Of a stretch of DNA of 64,000 nucleotides, positions 9,124 through 17,241 are shown one piece after another. How positions within the stretch are numbered: position 1 is the stretch's first letter; each line of letters starts with the position of its first letter. The stretch lies in contig NZ_JALCYY010000002.1 of the NCBI RefSeq assembly GCF_022690685.1, positions 124,001-188,000 on the forward strand. Reading direction: 5' to 3'. This DNA comes from Anaeromyxobacter terrae (GTDB lineage: Bacteria; Myxococcota; Myxococcia; Myxococcales; Anaeromyxobacteraceae). Position numbers and translations under genes: made by a program. The notes under the pieces are model-generated. The model did no database searches. It was not told the origin of the DNA and worked only from the letters and a program-made list of their open reading frames with translations.

Positions 9124-9540
9124 CTACCGGCGCCCGGTGGTGACGGACGGCGTGGGCTGGCTCCGCATCGTGCGTGCGGTCTCGGCGCGGGTCTGGCCCG
9201 CGGCGGCGTGCGCGTCCGAGTTCGCGGCGCCCGCGGCGCTCGCCGCGGCGGCGTGCGCGGCGCCGTTCGCCGCCTGGGCGCGCGCGTCGCGGGCGGAGTC
9301 CTGCGCCTGGGCGTGGGCGGCGCGCTGCGCGTCGCCCTGCTTGCCGAAGGCGATGTTCTCGTGGACGTAGGTGGCCCGGTCCGAGGCCTGGCTCGGAAGC
9401 GTGGGCGGCTTCGCCGGCGTCTCCGCCTTGTCGGCGAGGGCGCCGTCCGCGGCGTCCTTCGTATCGACGTCGTCGGCGATGGCGGTCCGAGCGAAGAGGA
9501 ACCCCGCGAGGGCAGCGGTGATGACGAACGTGCGCTTCAT
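9124..9540 (-). CDS. Small secreted Ala/Gln-rich protein
   Basis: 138-aa protein with a clear signal peptide (MKRTFVITAALAGFLFARTAIA) ending before DDVDTKD. The mature part has a short ordered-looking block (DRATYVHENIAFGKQGDAQ) and then a long Ala-rich region with regular Ala-Gln-Ala, Ala-Arg and Ala-His spacing, probably a helical or coiled segment. I recognise no family. The ribosome site AAAGGAGAGA lies before the ATG at 9540. It precedes the TPR/barrel gene by five bases and probably forms an operon with it; a periplasmic partner role is inferred only from that. Confidence 0.7.
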   Translation of the reverse strand: MKRTFVITAALAGFLFARTAIADDVDTKDAADGALADKAETPAKPPTLPSQASDRATYVHENIAFGKQGDAQRAAHAQAQDSARDARAQAANGAAHAAAASAAGAANSDAHAAAGQTRAETARTMRSQPTPSVTTGRR

Positions 9541-9640
9541 GCTTGTCTCTCCTTTGGCCGCACCGAGCGGCCGGCCGTGGGGAGAGCAACCGATGTGCCG
9601 CGCGGATCCTCGCGGGATCACGAGCCCTCCACGGATGCGC

Positions 9641-9680
9641 CCGTACGCCGCGGTACACGTGTTCGTACCGGTCCGTACGG
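9641..9680. promoter_or_regulatory. Symmetric four-fold GTAC array in a divergent promoter region
   Basis: Four GTAC tetramers start at 9643, 9653, 9665 and 9675, spacing 10/12/10. The outer blocks CCGTAC and GTACGG are reverse complements about the centre 9660.5, and the inner GTACs are symmetric about the same point, giving CCGTAC-N6-GTAC-N8-GTAC-N6-GTACGG. It lies between the leftward 138-aa gene (start 9540) and the rightward gene at 9733, where an operator for both is plausible. The binding protein is unknown. Confidence 0.4.
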
Positions 9681-9732
9681 ATCCCGGGGCCCGTGCGGGG
9701 CGACTGACCCGAGCGGTGAGCACCTTGCACGA

Positions 9733-10533
9733 GTGCCCCGTGCCCGCGTCCGCGTCGCCTCCCTGCTGCTCCTGCTCCTCGCCCATCCGGGGGCGGCCGT
9801 CGAGGTGCGGTCGGCGCCCGGTGCGCTGCACGGCTTCCCCTCGATGTCGGATGCGCGCGGCACCGTCATCGCCGACGGCGAGCTCTCCCAGGAGCGCCGG
9901 GGCGATCGGCTCGTGGTGCGCGCCCGATGGGTGTTCCGCGACGGGCGCCGGGCCGAGGAGACCGACACGTTCCGCACCGGGACGGAGCTCGTGCAGGAGC
10001 GCTTCGCCTGGGTCGAGACGCTGCGGGGCGAGGAGCAGCGCCGCTTCGAGGTGGACTTCGGCGGCGGAGCGGCGCGCTCGAGCGTCCGGCGGGGCGGCCG
10101 GGTGGAGCGGGAGGAGGAGAAGCTCGACCTCCCGCCCGGCCGCTCGTTCGCCGGCTACGGCGCCGCGCTCGCCGTGAGCCAGCTCCCGCTCGAGCCGGGC
10201 GACGAGGCCGAGCTCTCGTTCGTCGCGTTCACGCCGCGGCCCCGCGTGGTGACCCTCGCGGTGCGCCACGAAGCCGAGGAGGACGTTCGGGCGGCGGGGC
10301 GGCGGATCGCGTGCGACCGCTTCACGCTCCACCCGAAGCTCCCCCTCCCCGTCCGCCCCTTCGTGCACGCGCCCGACGCGCACCTCTGGTTCACGCGAAG
10401 TGCCCCGCGAGCGCTCGTCCGTGCCGAGCAGGAGCTCGTGGCGAAGGACGATCCGCGCGTCGTCATCGACGTGATCCCGCGCGGAGCCGTCCAGGCGCGC
10501 TCGACCGGCCGCCGCGCGCCGGACCCGCGCTGA
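9733..10533 (+). CDS. Periplasmic protein of unknown function
   Basis: 266 aa from the GTG at 9733. A short basic start and a hydrophobic run (VASLLLLLLAHPGAAVEV) form a signal peptide. The mature protein is beta-rich (VIADGELSQERRGDRLVVRA, FRDGRRAEETDTFRTG, FEVDFGGGAARSSVRRGGRV) and ends AVQARSTGRRAPDPR. The overall pattern, a periplasmic beta-sheet protein of 250-270 aa without catalytic motifs, resembles DUF3108-like carriers, but I cannot assign the family firmly. It is divergent from the 138-aa/TPR-barrel unit. A hairpin directly after the stop suggests it is monocistronic. Confidence 0.7.
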   Translation: MPRARVRVASLLLLLLAHPGAAVEVRSAPGALHGFPSMSDARGTVIADGELSQERRGDRLVVRARWVFRDGRRAEETDTFRTGTELVQERFAWVETLRGEEQRRFEVDFGGGAARSSVRRGGRVEREEEKLDLPPGRSFAGYGAALAVSQLPLEPGDEAELSFVAFTPRPRVVTLAVRHEAEEDVRAAGRRIACDRFTLHPKLPLPVRPFVHAPDAHLWFTRSAPRALVRAEQELVAKDDPRVVIDVIPRGAVQARSTGRRAPDPR

Positions 10534-10534
10534 C

Positions 10535-10564
10535 GGCGTCGCGACCCGGCGGAGCCGGGACGCC
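10535..10564 (+). terminator. Hairpin after the 266-aa periplasmic gene
   Basis: Starting two bases after the stop, GGCGT pairs with ACGCC (10535-10539 / 10560-10564) and CCCGGC with GCCGGG (10545-10550 / 10554-10559) around a GGA loop, with one left-side bulge. No T-run follows, so it would be a weak or Rho-assisted terminator. Confidence 0.35.
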
Positions 10565-10667
10565 GCGGACCCCCGGAACGCGCCTGCCCGGGCGCGCGGC
10601 GTGGTCTAGGATCCAGACGGCGGGCGGCCGCGTGGCGGGCGGGGCCGCGCCGGTCGGGGGTACGAGG

Positions 10668-11963
10668 ATGGGTAACGACCTCGTCGGCAAGGCGAAGCGC
10701 GTTCGCGTCTACACGAACGAGGACGACCGCGTCGGTCGGAGCCCCGCGGCGCACGCCGTCCTCGAGTACCTGCGCCGGGAGAGCGCGCAGGGGGCGACGC
10801 TCCTCCGCGCGTCCAGCGGGTTCGGCGCCGGGGGCGAGCTCCACTCCGCCGGCCTCGTCGACGTGGCGCCTCACCTCCCCGTCATCGTCGAGTGGATCGA
10901 CCGGCCCGAGGTGGTCGAGCGGCTCCTGCCGCGGGTGAAGGAGCTCGTGCCGCACGGCCTCATCACCGTGGACGACACCGAGATCGTGCTGCACGCGCCG
11001 CACCCGGTCCGCGACCTTCCGGCGACGATGACCGCCGCCGACGTGATGTCGCGCGACGTGGTCTCGGCGACGAGCGACACGCCGATCCGGGAGGTCGTGG
11101 AGGCGTTGCTCGGGAAGCCGTACCGCGCCGTCCCGGTGGTGGACGACGGAGTTCCGGTCGGGATCGTCACGGGCTCCGATCTCGTCCGCAAAGGTGGCCT
11201 CGGCGTGCGGCTCGACCTGGTCGCGATCCTCGAGCGGCCGGAGCTCCAGGCGTTCCTGGAGCGGCTCTCCCGCTCGAACCTCGTCGCCTCCGACGTCATG
11301 ACGCGGCCGCCGGTGACCGTCGAGGCCGGGACCCCGCTGCCGGACGTGGCCGCCCGGATGGCGCGCCTGCGCCTGAAGCGACTGCCGGTCGTGAGCGACC
11401 ACGGCAAGCTCGTCGGCATCGTGGCCCGCGTCGATCTGCTCCGGGCCGCGGCCCGCGGCTTCGCGGCCGCCGCGCCGCATGAGCGCGCGCTCGGCCTCGC
11501 GCGGGACACGCCGCTCGGGCGCGTGATGCGGCGCGACTTCCCGCTCGTGCGGCCGGAGACGCCGCTCGCGGAGGTCTTCCAGGCCGTCGTCGCGACGCGG
11601 CTCAACCGGGCGCTGGTGGTGGACGCCGAGCACCGCGTGGTGGGGCTCGTCACCGACGCGGAGCTGCTCGAGCGGATCACCCCCGCGCTCCGGCCGGGCG
11701 CGCTGCGCTCGCTCATGAGCCGGCTCCCGTTCGCGCACCGGGGGCCGGAGGAGGAGGCGGTGGAGCGCCACGCGCGCGCGCGCACCGCGGCGGACCTCAT
11801 GTCGAGTGACGTCGCGATCGCCCGCGAGGACGCGCCCGTCGCCGAGGCGATCGGGCTCATGCTGGCCGGAAACCAGAAGGTCCTCGCCGTCACCGACGCG
11901 AGCGGGCGCCTCGTCGGCATGGTGGACCGCTCGGACCTCCTGCACGGGCTCATCCCGGGATAG
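10668..11963 (+). CDS. DUF190 domain fused to four CBS domains
   Basis: 431 aa, cytoplasmic. Residues about 8-105 are a DUF190 (PII-like) domain (KRVRVYTNEDDRV at the start, HLPVIVEWIDRPEVVERLLP in the middle, HGLITVDDTEIV at the end). Four CBS motifs follow: TAADVMSRDVVSATSDTPI, VASDVMTRPPVTVEAGTPL, LGRVMRRDFPLVRPETPL and TAADLMSSDVAIAREDAPV, each with its G-[IML]-V-[TAD]-x-x-[DE]-L end. The two Bateman pairs should bind adenine nucleotides; DUF190 proteins share the PII fold. No enzymatic or membrane part is present, so this looks like a pure sensor. Partner unknown: it stands alone, 128 bp before yebC. Confidence 0.88.
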   Translation: MGNDLVGKAKRVRVYTNEDDRVGRSPAAHAVLEYLRRESAQGATLLRASSGFGAGGELHSAGLVDVAPHLPVIVEWIDRPEVVERLLPRVKELVPHGLITVDDTEIVLHAPHPVRDLPATMTAADVMSRDVVSATSDTPIREVVEALLGKPYRAVPVVDDGVPVGIVTGSDLVRKGGLGVRLDLVAILERPELQAFLERLSRSNLVASDVMTRPPVTVEAGTPLPDVAARMARLRLKRLPVVSDHGKLVGIVARVDLLRAAARGFAAAAPHERALGLARDTPLGRVMRRDFPLVRPETPLAEVFQAVVATRLNRALVVDAEHRVVGLVTDAELLERITPALRPGALRSLMSRLPFAHRGPEEEAVERHARARTAADLMSSDVAIAREDAPVAEAIGLMLAGNQKVLAVTDASGRLVGMVDRSDLLHGLIPG

Positions 11964-12092
11964 CGCGGCAGCCCGGGGCGCCAGCGGCGCCGAGGGGGCG
12001 CGCGGAGCTTGCGCACGGGTGGCCGGGTGAGATATCCGCCCGTCCGGGGGCGCGAGGGACGGCCTCGCCCCGCGCCGAGGAGATAGGGACGC

Positions 12093-12815
12093 ATGGGACG
12101 CATCTTCGAGACTCGCAAGGCCACGATGTTCGCCCGCTGGAACCGGATGGCGAAGGTCTTCACCCGGATCAGCAAGGACATCGCAATCGCGGTGAAGGCG
12201 AGCGGGCCGAACCCGGACCACAACGCGGCGCTCCGGCGCGCGCTGCAGAACGCGCGCGGCGCCAACATGCCGAAGGACAAGGTCGAGGCCGCCATCAAGC
12301 GGGCGAGCGGCCAGGACCAGCAGGCGTACGAGGTCGTCCTCTACGAGGGCTACGCGCCCCACGGCGTCGCCGTGATGGTGGAGACCGCCACCGACAACGT
12401 GGTGCGGACGGTGGCGAACGTCCGCATGCACTTCAAGAACAACGGCGGCAACCTCGGCACGACCGGCAGCGTGGCGTTCCAGTTCCGCAGGATGGGCGTG
12501 TTCCGCCTCGCGCCCGAGGGGCTCGACCTCGACGCGCTCGAGCTCGACCTCATCGACCACGGCCTCGAGGAGATGGGCGAGGGGACCGGCGAGAAGGGCG
12601 AGAAGCAGGTCGTCATCCGCAGCGCGTTCGAGAACTTCGGCCAGCTCCAGGCGGCCATCGAGGAGCGGAAGCTCCCGCTCCTCTCCGCCGAGTCGGAGTA
12701 CGTCGCGCAGACCCCCGTCGAGCTCCCCGAGGACCAGGCGAAGGAGGTCCTCGAGCTCGTGGACGCACTGGAGCAGGACGAGGACGTCCAGCGCGTCTTC
12801 CACAACCTGGCCTGA
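12093..12815 (+). CDS. yebC: YebC/PmpR-family regulator
   Basis: 240-aa YebC/PmpR protein of standard length, though the usual N-terminal H-S-K-W-x-x-I block is replaced by [25 protein letters not shown], a variant seen in a YebC-like subgroup. The characteristic acidic and helical blocks follow: [32 protein letters not shown] and [19 protein letters not shown], then [18 protein letters not shown]. Family members are reported as DNA-binding regulators and, more recently, as factors helping ribosomes through stalling motifs. In many genomes yebC sits by ruvC; here it does not. A good ribosome site (GAGGAGAT) precedes the ATG. Confidence 0.92.
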   Translation: MGRIFETRKATMFARWNRMAKVFTRISKDIAIAVKASGPNPDHNAALRRALQNARGANMPKDKVEAAIKRASGQDQQAYEVVLYEGYAPHGVAVMVETATDNVVRTVANVRMHFKNNGGNLGTTGSVAFQFRRMGVFRLAPEGLDLDALELDLIDHGLEEMGEGTGEKGEKQVVIRSAFENFGQLQAAIEERKLPLLSAESEYVAQTPVELPEDQAKEVLELVDALEQDEDVQRVFHNLA

Positions 12816-13099
12816 GGTACCGCGGCGCGAGCGAAGCGGACGTCGGGCGAGCCATCGCCGGCGCCGGCTGTCACGCACCGTGAATACCGCCCGCTCTCCA
12901 CCGAGCTCCATCCACGCGCGGGCGTGAGAGCCGCACGTGTTCGCTCGCACGGCCGCGAGCCCATTCCGACTCCAGGGGCGGAGCCCGTCGACGCCCCGGC
13001 GTTCGCCTGCTCCGCCGCCTCCGACGCACGGCGCGCACGCGCCGACTCCGTCGGTCTCCGCTGCGCGCCGCTTGACGCCCGTCCGCAGCGTGCGCATAT
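12816..13099. other. Gene-free stretch before the arsR-type operator
   Basis: About 285 bases after yebC, ending at the arsR-type operator. No open frame of quality, no RNA gene and no clear terminator seen; short frames here are composition artefacts. Confidence 0.4.
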
Positions 13100-13127
13100 A
13101 ACCACGAGGTTAATTAACCGACTGGTT
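13100..13127. promoter_or_regulatory. 28-bp palindromic operator for the ArsR-type repressor
   Basis: AACCA-N3-GGTTAATTAACC-N3-TGGTT, symmetric about 13113.5: the central 12-mer GGTTAATTAACC is a perfect palindrome and the outer AACCA/TGGTT pair is symmetric about the same point. It ends five bases before the repressor ATG, so binding would block the promoter or the start and autoregulate the gene. The AT-rich core in an otherwise GC-rich region also suits a -10 element. Confidence 0.7.
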
Positions 13128-13132
13128 TGGTC

Positions 13133-13498
13133 ATGACGCCGACCGATCGCCTGAGCGCAACCTTCGCGGCCCTCGCCGACCCGACTCGCAGGGCGATCCT
13201 GGCCCGACTCCGGACGGGCGAATGCACCGTCGGCGAGCTCGCCGAGCCCTTCGACATGAGCATGCCCGCCGTGTCCAAGCACCTGCGCGTGCTCGAGCAG
13301 GCCGGCCTCATCGCGCGGCGGCGCGAGGCGCAGTGGCGGCACTGCCGCATCGAGGCAGGCCCGTTGAAGGACGTGGCCGACTGGGCCGAGCGCTACCGGC
13401 ACATCTGGGAAGCGCGGCTGGATCGGCTGGACTCCTACCTCGCCGAGCTCAACACGAAGGAGGAGAGGAGCCATGGTCGGAAGCCACGCAGCAAATAG
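13133..13498 (+). CDS. ArsR-family HTH transcriptional repressor
   Basis: 121-aa winged-helix repressor. The N-terminal block DRLSATFAALADPTRRAIL and the recognition region CTVGELAEPFDMSMPAVSKH-LRVLEQAGLI are typical of the ArsR subgroup that is coupled to SRPBCC (AHSA1) proteins. The metal-binding Cys pair of classical ArsR (ELCVCDL) is absent, so a metal ligand is unlikely. The ATG at 13133 lies just after the palindromic operator; a TTG at 13127 in frame would overlap it and is less likely. The gene overlaps the next by 26 bp, so the pair is co-translated. Confidence 0.9.
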   Translation: MTPTDRLSATFAALADPTRRAILARLRTGECTVGELAEPFDMSMPAVSKHLRVLEQAGLIARRREAQWRHCRIEAGPLKDVADWAERYRHIWEARLDRLDSYLAELNTKEERSHGRKPRSK

Positions 13499-13976
13499 CG
13501 ACACCTTCGTCGTCACGACGCCGTCGCACGACGAGATCCGGATGACGCGCCTGTTCGACGCGCCGAGGCGCCTCGTCTTCGAGGCGATGACGAGACCCGA
13601 GCACGTCACGCAGTGGTGGGGCCGCCTCGGCGAGGGCTACTCGGTGCCGGTGTGCGAGATCGACCTGCGCGTGGGGGGTGCGTGGCGCTTCGTGAACCGG
13701 CACCCGGAGGGAGAGGCCGCCTTCCACGGCGAGTACCGGGAGATCACGCCCCCGAGCCGGCTCGTGTTCACCGAGATCTTCGAGGACTTCCCGGACGTCG
13801 TCTCGGTGGTGACGACGGAGCTCACCGAGGAGGACGGCAAGACGCGGCTCACCGCGACCGTGCGCTACCCGTCGCCGGAGGTGCGCGACATGGTCCTCGG
13901 GTCCGGGATGGCCGCGGGCGCGGGTGTCAGCTACGACCGCCTCGAGGAGCTCGTCGGGAGGCTGCAGCAGCGGTGA
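13473..13976 (+). CDS. SRPBCC (AHSA1-like) domain protein
   Basis: 167-aa START-like protein of the AHSA1/activator-of-Hsp90-like family. The typical start TRLFDAPRRLVFEAMTRPEHV-TQWWG, the strand EIDLRVGGAWRFV, and FHGEYREITPPSRLVFTE are clear; the C-terminal helix is GAGVSYDRLEELVGRLQQ. The fold forms a hydrophobic pocket that binds small ligands; the ligand is unknown. It overlaps the arsR-type gene by 26 bp with its ribosome site (AGGAGAGG) inside that gene. The pair recurs in many bacteria as a small stress or detoxification module. Confidence 0.9.
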   Translation: MVGSHAANSDTFVVTTPSHDEIRMTRLFDAPRRLVFEAMTRPEHVTQWWGRLGEGYSVPVCEIDLRVGGAWRFVNRHPEGEAAFHGEYREITPPSRLVFTEIFEDFPDVVSVVTTELTEEDGKTRLTATVRYPSPEVRDMVLGSGMAAGAGVSYDRLEELVGRLQQR

Positions 13977-14007
13977 GCGCCGCGCGGGCTCCGCGCTAAC
14001 GCGGCGC
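13977..14007. terminator. Convergent-gene hairpin
   Basis: GCGCCGCG (13977-13984) pairs with CGCGGCGC (14000-14007) around a 15-base loop. It starts right after the SRPBCC stop and covers the stop of the opposing methyltransferase (13996), so it could act for both directions. No T-run follows, which limits confidence. Confidence 0.35.
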
Positions 14008-14634
14008 GCGCTCGGGGATGATCCAGAGGAACACCCGCGCGCGGCCGACGACGGCGGTGCGCTGGGGCTCCCAGTCGCCCATGTCGTGCGCGTGGGAGAC
14101 GACCCGCGTGCCCGGCCGGAGCTCCCGGAGGAGCTTCGGCCGGAGCCGCAGGTTCACCTCGGGCCACAGGTACAGCATCACGACCGTGGCCGGCCCGAGG
14201 TCGGTCTCGAAGAGATCGCCCTCGCGGAGCTCGACCTTCTCCTCGACGCCCGCGGCGCGCGCGTTGGCCCGCGCCTCGCGGATGCGCTGGGGGTCGAGGT
14301 CCACGCCGACCGCGCGGGCGCCGCGCTTCGCCGCGGCGATCACGATCCGCCCATCGCCGCAGCCGAGGTCGTAGACCACGTCCCCCGGGCGGACGTCGGC
14401 GAGCGTGAGCATCCGCTCGACCACCTCGGGGGCGCTCGGCTCGTAGGGGACGTCCAGCTTCGGCGCGGGCGCGGCGCTGCCCCGTCCCGGCGCGGCGAGG
14501 GCAGTCCCGTCCGAGCCAGGCGCGGTGAAGGCGAGGAGCGCGAGCCACAGGAGCGCGCGCGCGACGTACCTCCACCGCGGAGCGCCCCGCCCCCCGGCCG
14601 ACGACCGCACGGCCCCTTCGCCCGCCATGACCAC
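13996..14634 (-). CDS. Class I SAM-dependent methyltransferase, membrane/periplasm-targeted N-terminus
   Basis: 212 aa. An N-terminal hydrophobic segment (LLWLALLAFTAPGSDGTALA) is followed by the methyltransferase core: motif I VVYDLGCGDGRIVIAAAKRG, motif II GVDLDPQRIREA, acidic ELREGDLFETDLG and the strand TVVMLYLWPEVN. This is the fold found in DOT1-like/protein-methyltransferase-annotated periplasmic proteins in which motif I is intact. Whether the first segment is a cleaved signal or an anchor is unclear, and SAM is not expected outside the cytoplasm, so an anchored cytoplasmic enzyme is also possible. Substrate unknown. It faces the SRPBCC gene. Confidence 0.82.
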   Translation of the reverse strand: MVMAGEGAVRSSAGGRGAPRWRYVARALLWLALLAFTAPGSDGTALAAPGRGSAAPAPKLDVPYEPSAPEVVERMLTLADVRPGDVVYDLGCGDGRIVIAAAKRGARAVGVDLDPQRIREARANARAAGVEEKVELREGDLFETDLGPATVVMLYLWPEVNLRLRPKLLRELRPGTRVVSHAHDMGDWEPQRTAVVGRARVFLWIIPERAPR

Positions 14635-14722
14635 CCCCGCGCCTCGCCTGCCGGCGCGAAGATGCGCCTCGGCCTCGCGCGGCGCATCCCGCAGGAGAGG
14701 CGTCGTCCCGGCCGCGGGCCGC

Positions 14723-15289
14723 CTAACGTGTCGCCGGCGCGGCCGTCACCGCCGGGCCGGGCGGCTCGACGACGCCGCGGCGCGCGCGGATCTCGCGCAC
14801 GACCTCGGCGTCCACGGAGCGATCGAGGAGCCGGCGCATGGCGGGGAAGATGATCTTCTCCTCGCGCTCGAGGTGCGCGACGAAGTGCCGCTCGAGCTCC
14901 GCCGTGGCGGCGCCGACGACGGGCGCCAGCGCCGCGAGGCGGCCGGGCTCGCGCGTGAGCTCCTCGCAGGCACCGACGAGGATCGCGAGCGGCGCCTCGT
15001 GCTCGGCGTGCTCCCGGGTCATGGTCTCGAGCTCCGCGTCCACGGACGGATCGCGCCCGCGCAGGCGCGGCAGGATCGAGCGCTCCTCGTCCTGCGCGTG
15101 GAGCGGCAGCGCCTGCGTGAAGTAGCGGCGCACGCGCGCGGCGGCCTCCGGCACCGCGGAAGCGTCGGCCGCGCCCGCCTCGGAGATCCGGCGCGCGAGC
15201 GCGAGGAAGGAGCGGATGCGCTCGTGGCACTCGAGCAGGAGATCCACCGCGTCTCCCGGCGCCGCGGTCCCTCCGATGCGGGTCAGCAT
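14723..15289 (-). CDS. Hemerythrin HHE-domain protein
   Basis: 188 aa from ATG 15289, which has a strong ribosome site (GAGGAGG). Four helices carry the iron ligands of a bacterial hemerythrin-like domain: LECHERIRSFL, QALPLHAQDEERSILP, REHAEHEAPL and RHFVAHLEREEKIIFP. An in-frame upstream extension to 15484 is possible but lacks a ribosome site. Such proteins bind a di-iron centre and act in oxygen or NO sensing or iron storage; this one is a single domain with no output module. It is separated from the methyltransferase by 88 bp and divergent from nothing. Confidence 0.88.
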   Translation of the reverse strand: MLTRIGGTAAPGDAVDLLLECHERIRSFLALARRISEAGAADASAVPEAAARVRRYFTQALPLHAQDEERSILPRLRGRDPSVDAELETMTREHAEHEAPLAILVGACEELTREPGRLAALAPVVGAATAELERHFVAHLEREEKIIFPAMRRLLDRSVDAEVVREIRARRGVVEPPGPAVTAAPATR

Positions 15290-15496
15290 GTGCTCGCCTC
15301 CTCGTCCGCCTGGGGACGGTGCGCGCGGCGACGTACCGCGCTCGTCGCGCATCCTTGCGAAGCTCCTGCCATACGCAGGATCCCGCAGGTTCCGCGTGAT
15401 CCTGCCGGGGCGAGGCTCGCCCCGCACCGGGATTTCGGTGAGCGCGGCATCAAGCGTGGGTGGCACGATCTCCGGGCGGTGCACGGCCCCGGCGCG

Positions 15497-16921
15497 CTAC
15501 GACGCCGGCCGGATGTTCTGATTGAGCCGGAAGAGGTTCCCGGGATCGTACTTCGCCTTGACCTTGGCGAGCCGCTCCCAGTTCGAGCCGTAGGCGCCTT
15601 GCACGCGCTGGGCCTCGTCCTCCGGCATGAAGTTCACGTACACGCCGCCGGTCGCGTAGGGGGTGAGCGCGGCGAAGAGCGAGCGCGCCCAGCGGATGCA
15701 CTCCGCGTCCTGGGTGCGATCGGTCCAGCGCGTGTGGACGTTCACGAACAGGCGCACGTCCCGCCGCGAGTAGGCGGTTGCGTCCGCGGGCACCCGGCCG
15801 ATCGCGCCCCCGAGAGTGCCGATGAACACCTCGCACTCGGGAGACGGCAGCCGGCGGACGCTATCCAACAGGACGTCGATCGCCGCATCGCCGAGCTCGC
15901 GCAGGTCGTGCGACTTCCAGTAGTTCCGGGCACCGGGGGTGAGCAGCGGGTCGAGCGCGGTCTGCCACGCGACGAACGGCGCCGGGCCGATCACGTCGGC
16001 GATGGGCTGCCCGAGGGCGCGGAGCGGAGCGAGCGCCTTCAGCCCCTCCTCCGCGTCGCCCACGTAGCACGCGGCGAACACGAGGATCTCCTTGCCGTGG
16101 ACCTCGGGCGGGAGGAACGGCAGCGGCGGCGCCTTTCGCATCACCACCCAGGCGGTCAGCTCGTCCGGCGCGGTGGCGGTGAAGCTCCGGAAGCCGGCGA
16201 GGAGCTCCTTCGCCCGGGAGAACGGGTGGACCACGAGCCCGGCGAGCACCATCGGCCCGAGCGGGTGGAGGCGGAACTCGAACGAGGTCACCACGCCGAA
16301 GTTCCCGCCGCCGCCGCGGAGCGCCCAGAACAGGTCGGCGTTCTCCTCCTCGCTCGCGTGGAGGAGCTTCCCGTCGGCGGTGACCACGTCGGCGGAGAGC
16401 AGGTTGTCGATGGTGAGCCCGAGCTTCCGGCTGGTCCAGCCGAACCCGCCGCCCAGCGTGAGCCCCGCCACCCCGGTGGTCGAGTTGATGCCGAGCGGCG
16501 TCGCGAGCCCGAAGGCCTGCGCCTCGCGGTCGAACTCACCGAGCGTGACGCCCGGCTCGACGCGGGCCGTCCGGCGGACGGGATCGATCCGCACCGACTT
16601 CATCGGCGTGAGATCGATCATGAGCCCCCCCTCGCAGACGGCGTTCCCGGCGACGTTGTGCCCGCCGCCGCGCACCGACAGGAGGACGTCATGGTCGCGC
16701 GCGAAGTCCACTGCCCGCATCACGTCCGCCGCCCCCGCGGCGCGCACCACCGCGCCGGGGTGCTTGTCGATCATCGCGTTCCAGAGGGTGCGTGCCTGCT
16801 CGTACCCGGGCTCCCCGGGGAAGCACAACGCTCCGCGCAGCTTCTCGCGGAGTGGAGCGAGCTTCTCCGGAGTCAGCGCAGGCACCTCGGCGTGTTCGGG
16901 CTTCGGCATCACGTTCGTCAT
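15497..16921 (-). CDS. FAD-binding berberine-bridge-type oxidoreductase
   Basis: 474-aa flavoprotein of the VAO/BBE family. The start is ATG 16921 with ribosome site GGAGGACCG. The PP-loop region LLSVRGGGHNVAGNAVCEGG holds the His expected to bind FAD covalently, and GVAGLTLGGGFGW is the second FAD block. The Cys that gives a bicovalent flavin in BBE enzymes is replaced here: the residues before GVAGLT are INSTT. The C-terminal BBE motif ends YDPGNLFRLNQNIRP. Family members oxidise sugars, alkaloids or other alcohols with O2 and give H2O2. Substrate unknown. It is transcribed away from the cupin gene at 17242. Confidence 0.9.
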   Translation of the reverse strand: MTNVMPKPEHAEVPALTPEKLAPLREKLRGALCFPGEPGYEQARTLWNAMIDKHPGAVVRAAGAADVMRAVDFARDHDVLLSVRGGGHNVAGNAVCEGGLMIDLTPMKSVRIDPVRRTARVEPGVTLGEFDREAQAFGLATPLGINSTTGVAGLTLGGGFGWTSRKLGLTIDNLLSADVVTADGKLLHASEEENADLFWALRGGGGNFGVVTSFEFRLHPLGPMVLAGLVVHPFSRAKELLAGFRSFTATAPDELTAWVVMRKAPPLPFLPPEVHGKEILVFAACYVGDAEEGLKALAPLRALGQPIADVIGPAPFVAWQTALDPLLTPGARNYWKSHDLRELGDAAIDVLLDSVRRLPSPECEVFIGTLGGAIGRVPADATAYSRRDVRLFVNVHTRWTDRTQDAECIRWARSLFAALTPYATGGVYVNFMPEDEAQRVQGAYGSNWERLAKVKAKYDPGNLFRLNQNIRPAS

Positions 16922-17241
16922 TTCGGTCCTCCCAATGCCCGCGCGGCGGACCGCGAAGGGAACTCCTGCGACGCGCGCCGCGCGGAATGGCTCCACGCAT
17001 ACCGGCGCCGCTCGCGGCGACCCGCTCGCGCAGCGTGGCTCCTTGGGTCGTAAGCGGACGCTGGGTGCCGGCCGAGAGATCGCCCGCGGAACGAACGGAC
17101 CGCGGGCGCCCGGACGCCGCGCAGCGCACGGCGCCCCTTCATCGCGGCGTCGATGGTCATGAAGCGGCGTGGCCCCCCGCCTATCTCGGCTCGCGATGTG
17201 GACCCGGCGGGACACCCGCCGACGCACGAAGGAGAGCGCAG
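16922..17241. other. Divergent promoter region, no gene
   Basis: 320 bases between two divergent genes (FAD oxidoreductase and cupin). It must contain both promoters, but no clear -35/-10 pair or palindrome could be picked. Frames across it are shadows. Confidence 0.4.
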
